Shown here piece by piece: positions 7,809-15,294 of a stretch of 17,313 nucleotides of DNA. The first letter of the stretch is position 1. Every line of letters begins with the position of its first letter. The notes under the pieces were generated by a model, which was given only the letters and a program-made list of their open reading frames with translations, was not told the DNA's origin and did no database searches. The translations under genes were made by a program, and so were the position numbers. Origin of the DNA: an uncultured Clostridia bacterium (GTDB lineage Bacteria; Bacillota; Clostridia; Oscillospirales; Oscillospiraceae); contig CALBJG010000076.1 in NCBI GenBank assembly GCA_937892865.1, positions 1 to 17,313 of the forward strand, written 5' to 3'.

Positions 7809-8653
7809 AATACTACCTCCAATTTCATAACACGGGTGGGCAGACCCTGGACACCGGGGCGAACAGCAAAGGTCGCGCCTGCCAGGGGCTCGTCTTTCAA
7901 ATGCACATTGTGGGCGGCAGTTGTGATCACCAGGGTTTTCAGATCGTCCCCGGCAAAGGCGCAACTGCTGGGCTGACTTACCGGCAACGAGATCGTGTCC
8001 AAAATGTTTCCGGTGCGGGGGTCGATACACACCACCGTGCCGCTGCCCCATAGGGCTGTCCACAGATTGCCGTCGGTGTCAATGGTCATTCCGTCCGGCG
8101 CGCCCCGTTCGTACCGGCAAACCGTTTGCCGGTCAGCAAGGGTTCCGTCCGGGAGGACGGCAAACCGGTCTGTCCTGCCCAAAGGGGTATCATTGTAGTA
8201 AAAATATCCCGCTTCATCCCAATCAAGACCGTTGGAGTTTCCCACACCGTCAAATAGTTCAGCGAGAACACCTTTGCTGTCCATCCGGTAAAATGCGGCG
8301 GTGTAGTCCCGGCTGAATGTACCCAGATACAGATTGCCGTCGGGGCCTACCTTGCCCTCGTTAAACCGCTGACCCTTGATGGGGCAGACCTGGGATACCC
8401 GGCGGAAATTTCCGTCCGAAACCAGATAAACGCCGTCCTCGCAACCGGCAAGGACTTGTCCGTCTTCACACAGCACCGGAAATCCCGGCTGTTGGGGCAG
8501 GACGGTATCGGTGATACTGCCGGTCAGCCAATCCATACTGCGCAGCCGTTTGCCCTGGATATCCACTGTCAGCAGACGCTGATTCCGGGCATCCCATAAA
8601 GGGCCTTCCCCTACGATACAGCGGGCATCGGTCAATAGTTCTACGGTGTGCAT
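7805..8653 (-). CDS. SMP-30/gluconolactonase/LRE-family lactonase
   Basis: A six-bladed beta-propeller hydrolase of 282 residues that is expected to open an aldono-lactone ring using a divalent metal. The metal-binding residues fit the family: Glu16 in GEGPLW, Asn141 in NSNGLDW and Asp187 in APDGMTID. The substrate-side RFNEGKVGPDG (96-106) is also typical. There is no signal peptide, so it acts in the cytosol. AGGTGA lies 4 nt before the ATG at 8653. The gene lies 24 nt after the GH2 stop and overlaps uxuA by 4 nt. Placed next to an aldonate dehydratase and a dehydrogenase, it most likely supplies the aldonate. The exact lactone is unknown. Confidence 0.88.
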   Translation of the reverse strand: MHTVELLTDARCIVGEGPLWDARNQRLLTVDIQGKRLRSMDWLTGSITDTVLPQQPGFPVLCEDGQVLAGCEDGVYLVSDGNFRRVSQVCPIKGQRFNEGKVGPDGNLYLGTFSRDYTAAFYRMDSKGVLAELFDGVGNSNGLDWDEAGYFYYNDTPLGRTDRFAVLPDGTLADRQTVCRYERGAPDGMTIDTDGNLWTALWGSGTVVCIDPRTGNILDTISLPVSQPSSCAFAGDDLKTLVITTAAHNVHLKDEPLAGATFAVRPGVQGLPTRVMKLEVVL

Positions 8654-8677
8654 ACCGTCACCTGTCTTTCTGAAGGA

Positions 8678-11437
8678 TTATAAAGGGCAAGTTAAGTCGA
8701 TCCCTTCGGCGTTCCAGCACCGGATCTGCACTTCGGCTGTGTCATCCGGTGTCAAACCGTCACAGACCAATTGCAAAGACTTGGTCTCGCCGGGTTTCAG
8801 CATAAAGAAACCGTCATTAGCATAGAACCGGGCAGGGGCGTTGGCAACTTCCAGTGTCACCGGGAATGCAATGGTATCACCGGCGTTGGTTACCTGAATA
8901 TCCAGCCGGGCGTAGCCATCTTCAAATCCGGTATGCAACACCCGGGCTTCCAGTTTTGCCTTGTTACCTGCCTGAATGTTGTCTTTCAGCCAGGGCCCCT
9001 GGGCGAAGAACAGATTGGGGGTGGGCTTGCTTCGATGTTCTGCCAAAAGGGCAGCATCTGCCAGCATACCGGTACATTTGATCCAGTAAGTACTGCGGGA
9101 GAGAACAGCGTCCTTTCGGGTCAGTTCCGCGCAGATCAGGAAACACTTGTCCGTGTAAGTATCGTCCGGACAGAAAGCCGGGAAACAGAATACCGCCGCA
9201 GGATCGGTCACAGCGCAGGTGTCTTCTGTTGCTACCTTTAAGTCCGGGGTGTAGACCGTCACGGTGATCTCCGAACCCTCAAGACCGGTGTGCTCACCCA
9301 GGAGTTTTACCCGCAGAGGCACACTTTCACCGGGGGCGATCACTGTCCAATCCAGACTTAAGCAGATATTGACGGGGCTGTAGGCATTTTTCATGGCATA
9401 GTACTGATGGGTGGGACGGCCGCTGCCGTCAACCATCTGTACGCCGACAGTGGTCCAGTACCGGTTAAATACCCATGGCATAACGCCGCCGGTGACGGGG
9501 TAATTTTCCCGCATCGCCTGGATCATCTGGGTGTAGAATTCATAAGCCTGCACCTGACCGGCTTCGCACATCCCTTCCAGAGAAAGGGCACGGATATTGC
9601 TGATCTGGGAGATCCGGGACAGGGCTCTTGGCACCAGCACCGGGTCATATTCACAAAAATGATTCAGAAGATCCGGATAATCCGCCCGGAACCGGGAGGA
9701 CATAATGTCCGTCATAGGTCCTACAGTCTCCTCGGGACGGAGCAATTGCTTCAAAGAATGGAACGTGGGGAAACTGTGGATGCCGGACTCTGCCAAAAGG
9801 GGCAGATGGCGGTAACGGTGGCGGAACCAGGCAGGCTCCATATCCACATAGGTGTGACCGCTGCCACCCTCCGGGGATACATCGTAATAGAGTCTGGCAG
9901 GATCCAGCGCCTTTACCACCCGGGAGATGGTAAACATCGTTGCGGCGTTGCCCTTGTGGCAGGCGTTGAACTCGTTGCCGCCGCAGTGGATCACCAAACT
10001 GGGGTGATTGCGGATGCGGTAAATGTTGTAGGATTCCTGGCATTCCAGCACATCCAGGTCATAGCCTGCGGTGCAGTTGGTGTTGGCGACCATATGATCC
10101 TGCCATACCAAAATGCCCAGTTCATCGCAAAGATTATAAAAATCGTCTGTTTCCGGGAAACCGCCGCCGCTCCAAACCCGCAGAAGTTGAATGCCTGCAT
10201 TCTTCGCCAGCATCAGCCGCCAGCGATACTCTGCCGGGTCTGTGTTCAGAAGAATGTCAATGGGCATCCAGTTGATACCCTTCAGGAAGAATTCCTTGCC
10301 GTTGATGGCAAAGCGATAGTCATTCCAGCGAGTCCGGTACCGGGGACCGTCGGTCCGCCGGGCGGTAAAGGTGCGGATGCCGGTGGTAAGGGTTTGGGTG
10401 TCCAGGCGCCTGCCGTCTGCATACATCTCTACGGTCACATCATAAAGCGCCTGCTCGCCCATACCCGCCGGATACCACAGACGGGGATCTTCAATTTCAA
10501 TGGTTGCGCTGAAGAAGGGAAGTTCCAGATAACGCTCGTCCCGGACACCCAATTTGTAAAGATCCGGGAGATCATAGGGTTTAACGGAGCGATAGACTTC
10601 CTTGCCGGTGTCTTTTTCCCGGACACAGATGGAGAAATCCACCATAATATCCCGGGTAGCGCCGCTTAAGCCGGTGGCAAACATATTGCACGAGTCACAC
10701 ATATGGATCTCGTTAAAATGCAGACTACGCAGTTCCTCCAGTGTTCCGTCTGCCACCTCAAATTCCAGCATCAGTTCCGCCTTGTGTGCATCTGCCTTTT
10801 TGGTGTAGATGTAAGGACGGCTGATGTGCATTTTCTCCGTAAATTCCATACGGATCCTGCCCCAGATACCCAAAACGATATAATCGCCGTTGTTGCCGTA
10901 GGTATCCCGGATCAGCGCCCAGGGAACGATCTGGGGCGTAGGTTCATCGGTGCGGACATCCAGTTTCTTTTCAAGACCGTAGTTCATCGCTTTCACTTCC
11001 ACCACGATCTCGTTTTCGCCGGTAAGATTCAGGTGTTCGGCAACATCCGCAGCGGGACCGCCGAACATACCTTCGTGGTCACCGATCAAAACGCCGTTGA
11101 CCCACAGACGGCTGTAATAGGCGATGCCGTCAAAGCACAGATAGGCATTGCCGGTGAAACCGGGCTTGTTCAGGGTGAAAGTTTTCCGGTAGTACCAGAT
11201 CTTTTTATCAACCCAGTCATACTGCTTGCTGTTGGTGCCGTAGTAAGGATCCGGGAGGATGCCTGCCTCATAAAGAGAGTGATAAACAGATTTCGGCAGT
11301 GTCGTTTCATACTGCCATTGGGTCGCCTGGGGGTATTCTACCACATGGTCTGCAAAAAAGAAACACCATTTGCCATTCAGATCCAAATGGGCATCCCCGG
11401 ACCGGGGTTCAATATAGTAAGGTTGATTCAGTTTCAT
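8678..11437 (-). CDS. Glycoside hydrolase family 2, beta-mannosidase-like
   Basis: A 919-residue exo-glycosidase of the GH2 (clan GH-A) fold. Residues about 15-200 form the sugar-binding jelly-roll domain, with GILPDPYYG (59-67) and WYYRKTF (81-87) of the beta-mannosidase type. An immunoglobulin-like domain (about 200-360) is followed by the TIM barrel (about 370-690). The predicted acid/base is Glu489 in HCGGNEF and the nucleophile Glu550 in LAESGIHSFP, where mannosidases have SEFGxQSxP. C-terminal beta-sandwich domains (about 690-919) end in a DGFFMLKPGE segment like that of mannosidases. No signal peptide is seen, so it cleaves imported small glycosides. ATG 11437 has GGGGGT 6 nt upstream and gives the KLNQPYY start; the frame stays open 14 codons further but through a hairpin. 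Beta-mannosidase is favoured; exo-glucosaminidase or another GH2 activity is possible. Confidence 0.88.
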   Translation of the reverse strand: MKLNQPYYIEPRSGDAHLDLNGKWCFFFADHVVEYPQATQWQYETTLPKSVYHSLYEAGILPDPYYGTNSKQYDWVDKKIWYYRKTFTLNKPGFTGNAYLCFDGIAYYSRLWVNGVLIGDHEGMFGGPAADVAEHLNLTGENEIVVEVKAMNYGLEKKLDVRTDEPTPQIVPWALIRDTYGNNGDYIVLGIWGRIRMEFTEKMHISRPYIYTKKADAHKAELMLEFEVADGTLEELRSLHFNEIHMCDSCNMFATGLSGATRDIMVDFSICVREKDTGKEVYRSVKPYDLPDLYKLGVRDERYLELPFFSATIEIEDPRLWYPAGMGEQALYDVTVEMYADGRRLDTQTLTTGIRTFTARRTDGPRYRTRWNDYRFAINGKEFFLKGINWMPIDILLNTDPAEYRWRLMLAKNAGIQLLRVWSGGGFPETDDFYNLCDELGILVWQDHMVANTNCTAGYDLDVLECQESYNIYRIRNHPSLVIHCGGNEFNACHKGNAATMFTISRVVKALDPARLYYDVSPEGGSGHTYVDMEPAWFRHRYRHLPLLAESGIHSFPTFHSLKQLLRPEETVGPMTDIMSSRFRADYPDLLNHFCEYDPVLVPRALSRISQISNIRALSLEGMCEAGQVQAYEFYTQMIQAMRENYPVTGGVMPWVFNRYWTTVGVQMVDGSGRPTHQYYAMKNAYSPVNICLSLDWTVIAPGESVPLRVKLLGEHTGLEGSEITVTVYTPDLKVATEDTCAVTDPAAVFCFPAFCPDDTYTDKCFLICAELTRKDAVLSRSTYWIKCTGMLADAALLAEHRSKPTPNLFFAQGPWLKDNIQAGNKAKLEARVLHTGFEDGYARLDIQVTNAGDTIAFPVTLEVANAPARFYANDGFFMLKPGETKSLQLVCDGLTPDDTAEVQIRCWNAEGIDLTCPL

Positions 11438-11454
11438 AGCACTACCCCCAAAGG

Positions 11455-11477
11455 GCCGCCCCGGTATCCGGGGCGGC
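11455..11477 (-). other. Strong GC hairpin between the RraA and GH2 genes
   Basis: A perfect 10-bp stem GCCGCCCCGG/CCGGGGCGGC (11455-11464 with 11468-11477) closes a 3-nt loop in the 55-nt gap. On the transcribed strand it is followed by CCTTTGGGGG rather than a T run, so it does not look like a normal terminator. It ends just upstream of the GH2 Shine-Dalgarno and may protect or separate the mRNA segments. Confidence 0.6.
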
Positions 11478-11492
11478 ATATTTTACGATTGA

Positions 11493-12239
11493 TCAGAAAC
11501 GGCCGTAAGTATTGTAAACCTCGAAAGGATCCATACCCTCAGCCATGGCTCTGCGGCTCAGTTTCTCGTCGCGGAAGTTCTTTTCTGCCTTCTCAAGAAC
11601 GGGAATGACCAGGTCCTTGGGAACCACAACAACGCCGTCGCCGTCGCCGAAGATAAAGTCGCCGGGGTTGATGATCAGCGCGCCGTCAACGCCGTCAACG
11701 AAAATGGGGATCATATAGTCAACGGTCATGGAGCGGCTCAACCCCTCAACGGGGCTGCACCAGCGGACGAAGGTGGGGAAGCCCATGGCGATCAGATAGT
11801 CGGAGTCTCTGGTAGAGCCGTCGATCACAGCGCCTACGCAGCCTGCTGCCCGCATAGCGGTAGCGGTGATCTCACCGAACTGACCGCAGTTGCGGTTGCC
11901 CTGCACGTCGGAAACGTAAACACAGCCGTCACACATACTGGCCATCAGACCCAGACGGACATTGTGCACATCGGGGTTGGTGTCGGGGGTAGAGCAACGA
12001 CGGGTGGTGAAAGCAGGGCCTGCCACCTTGCCGTTGACGCCGCCACGCTCCAGCGGGCCGATGCCGGGCTTCATGGAACGGCCGGGGAGGTTGTAAACCT
12101 CTGCCATTACATCATAGACCAGCGCGGTGTACAGTTTCTTGTAGCGCTCATTGATCTCGGGGATCCGGTCACGCCATTCTTCGGGGATCTGCTCCAGCAG
12201 GGGACGGTGTTCATAAATGTTTTTGATCTTCTCACTCAT
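11493..12239 (-). CDS. RraA-family protein (HMG aldolase/oxaloacetate decarboxylase-like)
   Basis: A 248-residue RraA-like protein. Members include the RNase E inhibitor RraA and the metal-dependent 4-hydroxy-4-methyl-2-oxoglutarate aldolases; many are misnamed as demethylmenaquinone methyltransferases. Seen are GGVNGKVAGPAFT (66-78), the phosphate/carboxylate-binding CGQFGEI (118-124), GAVIDGSTRD (136-145) with Arg144 and Asp145 as the predicted substrate and metal residues, and GDGDGVVVVP (198-207). An N-terminal helical extension of about 35 residues and a C-terminal tail ending in YNTYGRF are present. GAGGT lies 7 nt before ATG 12239. It lies in a 2-keto-sugar-acid operon, which favours an aldolase or keto-acid decarboxylase over RNase control. 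The actual reaction is unknown. Confidence 0.82.
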   Translation of the reverse strand: MSEKIKNIYEHRPLLEQIPEEWRDRIPEINERYKKLYTALVYDVMAEVYNLPGRSMKPGIGPLERGGVNGKVAGPAFTTRRCSTPDTNPDVHNVRLGLMASMCDGCVYVSDVQGNRNCGQFGEITATAMRAAGCVGAVIDGSTRDSDYLIAMGFPTFVRWCSPVEGLSRSMTVDYMIPIFVDGVDGALIINPGDFIFGDGDGVVVVPKDLVIPVLEKAEKNFRDEKLSRRAMAEGMDPFEVYNTYGRF

Positions 12240-12267
12240 TGCAGTTACCTCTTTTCAATCGTTTGTT

Positions 12268-13290
12268 TTATCGTTGCACCCGTCCGGAGCCATCGCCTCC
12301 GGCGAGTGTTTCAACCTCGTCCACAGTAACGAGGTTAAAGTCAAATTCAATGGTGTGCTTCAGACAACTTGCCGCCGCGGCAAATTCCACCGCCCGCTGG
12401 GCTTCGTAGTCCTGCATCAGGGCGTAGATCAAACCGGCGGAGAAAGAGTCGCCGCCACCGACACGGTTTACGATGTGCATCGCGTATTTCTTGGAGAAAT
12501 GGGCGGTCTTGCCGTCAAAGAGCATAGCCGACCAGTTGTTGTCCGAGGCGGAGAGGCTCTCCCGGAGGGTAAAGGCGACTTTGCCAACGCCGTAGCGGCG
12601 GCAAATCTCTTTTGCCACTTCCTCGTAACCTGCCCGGCTGAGTTTGCCGGTGGTCACATCCGTATCCGCTGCCCGGATGCCCAGAACGGTGTCTGCATCC
12701 TCTTCATTGCCGATGAGCACATCGCAGTAGGAAACCAGTTCTTCCATCACGGAGCGGGCTTTTTCCCGGCTCCAGAGTTTTTTCCGGTAGTTTAAGTCGC
12801 AACTGATCTTAAGACCCCGGGCCTTTGCGGCGATGCAGGCCTCTTTGCACAGAGCGGCGCAGCCGTCACTGAGGGCGGCGGTGATGCCGGTGAAGTGGAA
12901 CCACTCCGCGTCAGCGAAGATGGCATCCCAGTCAAAATCCCCGGGCTTGGCGGTGGCAATGGCGGTGTCCTCCCGGTCATAGACCACTTTGGAGGGCCGC
13001 TGGCTGGCGCCCCGTTCGGTGTAGATCACGCCCAGACGCTTGCCGCCTTTTACGATCTTCTCCGTGCCCACATTGTGCTTCCGGAGCATGGCAATGGCGC
13101 AATCGGCAATGTCATTGTTCGGTACCCGGGTGACAAAATCCGTGGGGATACCGAAATGGGCGAGGGAAACGCACACATTGGCCTCCGCGCCGGTGTAGTT
13201 GACTTCCATGGTGTCAGCCTGGATGAATTTCCGGTAGTTTACCGGGTTGAATGCGATCAGCAGATCGCCGAAACCTACAAATTTTTTCAT
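12268..13290 (-). CDS. kdgK: 2-keto-3-deoxygluconate kinase, PfkB/ribokinase family
   Basis: This enzyme phosphorylates KDG to KDPG with ATP. The 340-residue PfkB-type kinase shows the N-terminal FVGFGDLLIAFNP (4-16), substrate-side GAEANVCVSLAHFG (34-47), the DLNYR segment (155-159), and the second PfkB signature NRVGGGDSFSAGL (275-287) with catalytic base Asp281. I chose ATG 13290, which starts with MKKFVGFGD as expected for the family. A GTG at 13305 is also possible: it overlaps the TGA of the upstream gene as GTGA and adds five residues. Neither start has a strong Shine-Dalgarno, so translation is probably coupled to the aldolase gene. Other 2-keto-sugar acids are possible substrates, but the neighbours (UxuA, Eda) support KDG. 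Confidence 0.88.
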   Translation of the reverse strand: MKKFVGFGDLLIAFNPVNYRKFIQADTMEVNYTGAEANVCVSLAHFGIPTDFVTRVPNNDIADCAIAMLRKHNVGTEKIVKGGKRLGVIYTERGASQRPSKVVYDREDTAIATAKPGDFDWDAIFADAEWFHFTGITAALSDGCAALCKEACIAAKARGLKISCDLNYRKKLWSREKARSVMEELVSYCDVLIGNEEDADTVLGIRAADTDVTTGKLSRAGYEEVAKEICRRYGVGKVAFTLRESLSASDNNWSAMLFDGKTAHFSKKYAMHIVNRVGGGDSFSAGLIYALMQDYEAQRAVEFAAAASCLKHTIEFDFNLVTVDEVETLAGGDGSGRVQR

Positions 13291-13301
13291 AACGCCAACA
13301 C

Positions 13302-14267
13302 TCACTTTCTCACAACATGCAGGGCAAAGCCGCCGATCTCTTCTTCGATGTAGAAGAATTTCATAGAACCGTCCTTGTCATAGGCGATGCTGTCCTCCCG
13401 GATAGCGAAGCCCTGCTTTTCAAAGAATGCCTTTGCCCGTTCAGGAGAATTGGTCTTGAAACCGATGTGACCGTTGTCGCCATAGAAGGGGGTGTGCATA
13501 AATTCCACAGCCGTGCCCAGGAAACTGGACTTGCCGCTGCCGATCTTGGCGCCCAGAGGGAAGATCTTATTCATCTTTTCCACATTGGCGACCGCCACAT
13601 CCTTGCTGGGGTTGTTGATACCCACATGGGCAAGTTCAAAGCCCAGAGAAATGTCCAGCGCTTTGCGGCAGTTTTCGGTGATCTTGTCCCACTGACCCTC
13701 CCGGATCAGGTCTGCGCCGGCCATATAACTGCCGCCGCAGGCGGCGATAAACTTATGCCGCAGGTAGTTGCCCAGATTATTATAGTTGATACCGCCGGTG
13801 GGTACAAACTTTAACTGGGGGAAAGGACCGGATAAGAGTTTCAGCGCTTCCACGCCGCCACCCAGTTCCGCAGGGAAGAACTTCACGACTTTTAATCCCT
13901 TTGCCACGGCGATCTCCATTTCAGAGGGCGTACCGCAGCCGGGGACAATGGGAACACCGCGACCGATGCAGTGATCCACCGTCACGGGATTAAAACCGGG
14001 GGATACGATCAGATCTGCGCCGGCGGCAATGGCTTTGTCAGCCAGTTCCGGGGAGAGGATAGTACCTGCGCCCACCACCATTTCCGGGTAGGCATCTTTA
14101 ATGGCTTTTACCGCATCAGCCGCCACATCGCTGCGGAATGTGACCTCAATGGCATTCATTCCGCCGTCCAGCAGCGCTTTAGCCAGCGGCTTGGCGTAAG
14201 CGATGTCTTCTACCTTGATGACCGGTAAAATACCCACATCGCTGATTCTTTCTAATGGATTATGCAA
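13302..14267 (-). CDS. eda: KDPG/KHG aldolase fused to a C-terminal VOC domain
   Basis: This is a 321-residue two-domain protein. Residues 1-205 are a class I KDPG aldolase (KDPG to pyruvate + glyceraldehyde-3-phosphate), with Glu41 (AIEVTFR), the GAGTI loop (67-71), Schiff-base Lys129 (VVKFFPAE) and the VPTGGI phosphate site (145-150). Residues about 210-321 are a VOC (glyoxalase/bleomycin-resistance-like) module: LGFELAHVGINNP at its start, then a second half with NGHIGFKTNSPERAKAFFE (255-273) and a final GGFALHVVRK. Ordinary Eda proteins have only about 205-215 residues, so the VOC part is an addition. The start is TTG 14267: AAGGAGG lies 8 nt upstream and no ATG is usable. It is the first gene of the operon. 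The VOC role is unknown. Confidence 0.9.
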   Translation of the reverse strand: MHNPLERISDVGILPVIKVEDIAYAKPLAKALLDGGMNAIEVTFRSDVAADAVKAIKDAYPEMVVGAGTILSPELADKAIAAGADLIVSPGFNPVTVDHCIGRGVPIVPGCGTPSEMEIAVAKGLKVVKFFPAELGGGVEALKLLSGPFPQLKFVPTGGINYNNLGNYLRHKFIAACGGSYMAGADLIREGQWDKITENCRKALDISLGFELAHVGINNPSKDVAVANVEKMNKIFPLGAKIGSGKSSFLGTAVEFMHTPFYGDNGHIGFKTNSPERAKAFFEKQGFAIREDSIAYDKDGSMKFFYIEEEIGGFALHVVRK

Positions 14268-14282
14268 AGAAACTCCCTCCTT
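14265..14282 (-). promoter_or_regulatory. Ribosome binding site that fixes a TTG start for eda-VOC
   Basis: On the minus strand AAGGAGG (14282-14276) is followed, after 8 nt, by TTG (14267-14265) and then codons for HNPLERISD, a typical Eda N-terminus. There is no in-frame ATG until well inside the aldolase, and the upstream open frame lies across the promoter. Confidence 0.8.
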
Positions 14283-14290
14283 GTTGAACT

Positions 14291-14307
14291 GTTCAGCATC
14301 GCTGAAC
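14291..14307. promoter_or_regulatory. Palindrome in the operon 5' UTR, candidate operator or RNA hairpin
   Basis: GTTCAGC-ATC-GCTGAAC is a perfect 7-bp inverted repeat, about 24-40 nt downstream of the predicted operon start. It overlaps a second palindrome, TGAAC-T-GTTCA (14285-14295). IclR proteins bind such dyads, so it may be a road-block operator; as RNA it would be a hairpin close to the ribosome binding site. Confidence 0.5.
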
Positions 14308-14337
14308 GATGTTTCAAATTTTTGATATACACTGTTA

Positions 14338-14366
14338 ATAATAGTATGAAAGGAGATCTTTGTCAA
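14338..14366 (-). promoter_or_regulatory. Promoter of the seven-gene sugar-acid operon
   Basis: Reading the minus strand there is a perfect -35 TTGACA (14366-14361), exactly 17 bp, and a -10 TATTAT (14343-14338). The start would be near 14331 with a leader of about 64 nt. So strong a promoter next to an IclR gene suggests control by repression. Confidence 0.85.
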
Positions 14367-14379
14367 TTCAGTTAATTCA
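14362..14379. promoter_or_regulatory. Direct repeat over the -35 region, candidate operator
   Basis: GTCAATTCA (14362-14370) and GTTAATTCA (14371-14379) are adjacent 9-bp repeats differing at one base, and the first covers the -35 of the operon promoter. A bound regulator here would block or contact RNA polymerase. It is a candidate only. Confidence 0.45.
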
Positions 14380-14415
14380 CCAAAATATACTATGAAATTT
14401 ATGTATTTTGCCCTA

Positions 14416-14444
14416 TGTAAATTTTGGGCGGTTCGTTGTATTAT
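14416..14444 (+). promoter_or_regulatory. Possible promoter of the IclR gene
   Basis: A -10 TATTAT (14439-14444) with a poor -35 TGTAAA (14416-14421) at 17 bp, 35 nt before the start codon. It is divergent from the operon promoter; the space between them (about 50 bp) is A/T-rich. Confidence 0.45.
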
Positions 14445-14478
14445 GAATATGAAAAATGCTTGTCGATAGGAGAGCGTT

Positions 14479-15282
14479 ATGGATAAAAAACAAGAAGCCC
14501 CGGCAAAAACAACAGTCTCTTCCACAGAGAAGGCGTTGCGGATATTGGATTGTTTCACGGCTGAGCGACCGGAACTGAATCTGGCGCAGATCAGCCAACA
14601 ACTGAAGATGCCCAAAAGCACCGTGCTCAATCAGATCCGCACATTGGAAAAAGCCGGTTTTCTCTATAAGAGCAACACCCAGTATTACCGGCTGGGTTAC
14701 AAACTCATTGAATTGAGTTACCGGACCCAGGTGTCCCAGCCCATCATCGCCCACGCGGTGCCGCTGCTGGAGGAGATCACCGCCGCCACCGGTGAAAATG
14801 TGTACCTGACCACCCATATCAACGGCCAGGTGTTTGTGCTGAAACTCCTGCGTTCTTCGAATCGCAGTATCGCATACTCTATGTCCGGCAGAACATTGCC
14901 TATGCACTGCACCGGCTGCGGAAAAGCGATGCTCAGTTACCTGCCCCAGGAGCAGGTGGATGGCATCCTGGATACCTGGGGAATGCCCCCGGTTACCGTC
15001 AATACCTGCACCGACCGGGCAAAACTGATGGAAGAATTGGCTGTCGCCAGAGAGCAGGGGTATGCCATGGACAATGAGGAAGAGTCTATTGGCGGCAGAT
15101 GCGTGGCAGTGGCAGTGCGTTCTTCCACCGGCGCGGTGGCAGGCGCTTTGAGCATTTCCGGTTCGGTGGTCACTCTGACAGATGATAAGATCCCGGACTA
15201 TGTGAATATGCTCCGCATCACAGCCCATAAACTGATGCCTTATGCGCATCTGTTTCCTGCCATTCAGTTACAGAATCAATAG
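14479..15282 (+). CDS. IclR-family transcriptional regulator
   Basis: A 267-residue DNA-binding regulator. The N-terminal winged helix-turn-helix covers about 15-78 (STEKALRILDCF, then LAQISQQLKMPKSTVLNQI with the recognition helix, and wing FLYKSNTQYYRLG). The IclR effector-binding domain covers about 85-255, with LPMHCTGCGKAML (126-138), a conserved EEESIGGRCVAVAV segment and a final ISGSVVTLT. AGGAG (14468-14472) lies 6 nt before the ATG. It is divergent from the operon and followed after 12 nt by the SGNH hydrolase gene. By position and family it most likely controls both units in response to a pathway intermediate such as KDG, like KdgR of this family. The effector is inferred. Confidence 0.93.
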   Translation: MDKKQEAPAKTTVSSTEKALRILDCFTAERPELNLAQISQQLKMPKSTVLNQIRTLEKAGFLYKSNTQYYRLGYKLIELSYRTQVSQPIIAHAVPLLEEITAATGENVYLTTHINGQVFVLKLLRSSNRSIAYSMSGRTLPMHCTGCGKAMLSYLPQEQVDGILDTWGMPPVTVNTCTDRAKLMEELAVAREQGYAMDNEEESIGGRCVAVAVRSSTGAVAGALSISGSVVTLTDDKIPDYVNMLRITAHKLMPYAHLFPAIQLQNQ

Positions 15283-15294
15283 GGGGAGAACGAT

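Noticed and set aside
7809..8063. N-terminal extension of the UxuA frame to 8063
   Set aside because: It overlaps the SMP-30 gene; the ATG at 7808 has GGAGGT at 6 nt and yields the family N-terminus.
9407..10669. 420-codon plus-strand frame opposite the GH2 gene
   Set aside because: Antisense shadow of the GH2 catalytic domain, with no ribosome binding site or recognisable domain.
14268..14630. Upstream extension of the aldolase frame to 14630
   Set aside because: It crosses the operon promoter and the start of the divergent iclR gene; the TTG with AAGGAGG is the better start.
14413..15249. 278-codon minus-strand frame opposite iclR
   Set aside because: It is antisense to a clear IclR protein and its sequence is typical of a shadow frame.
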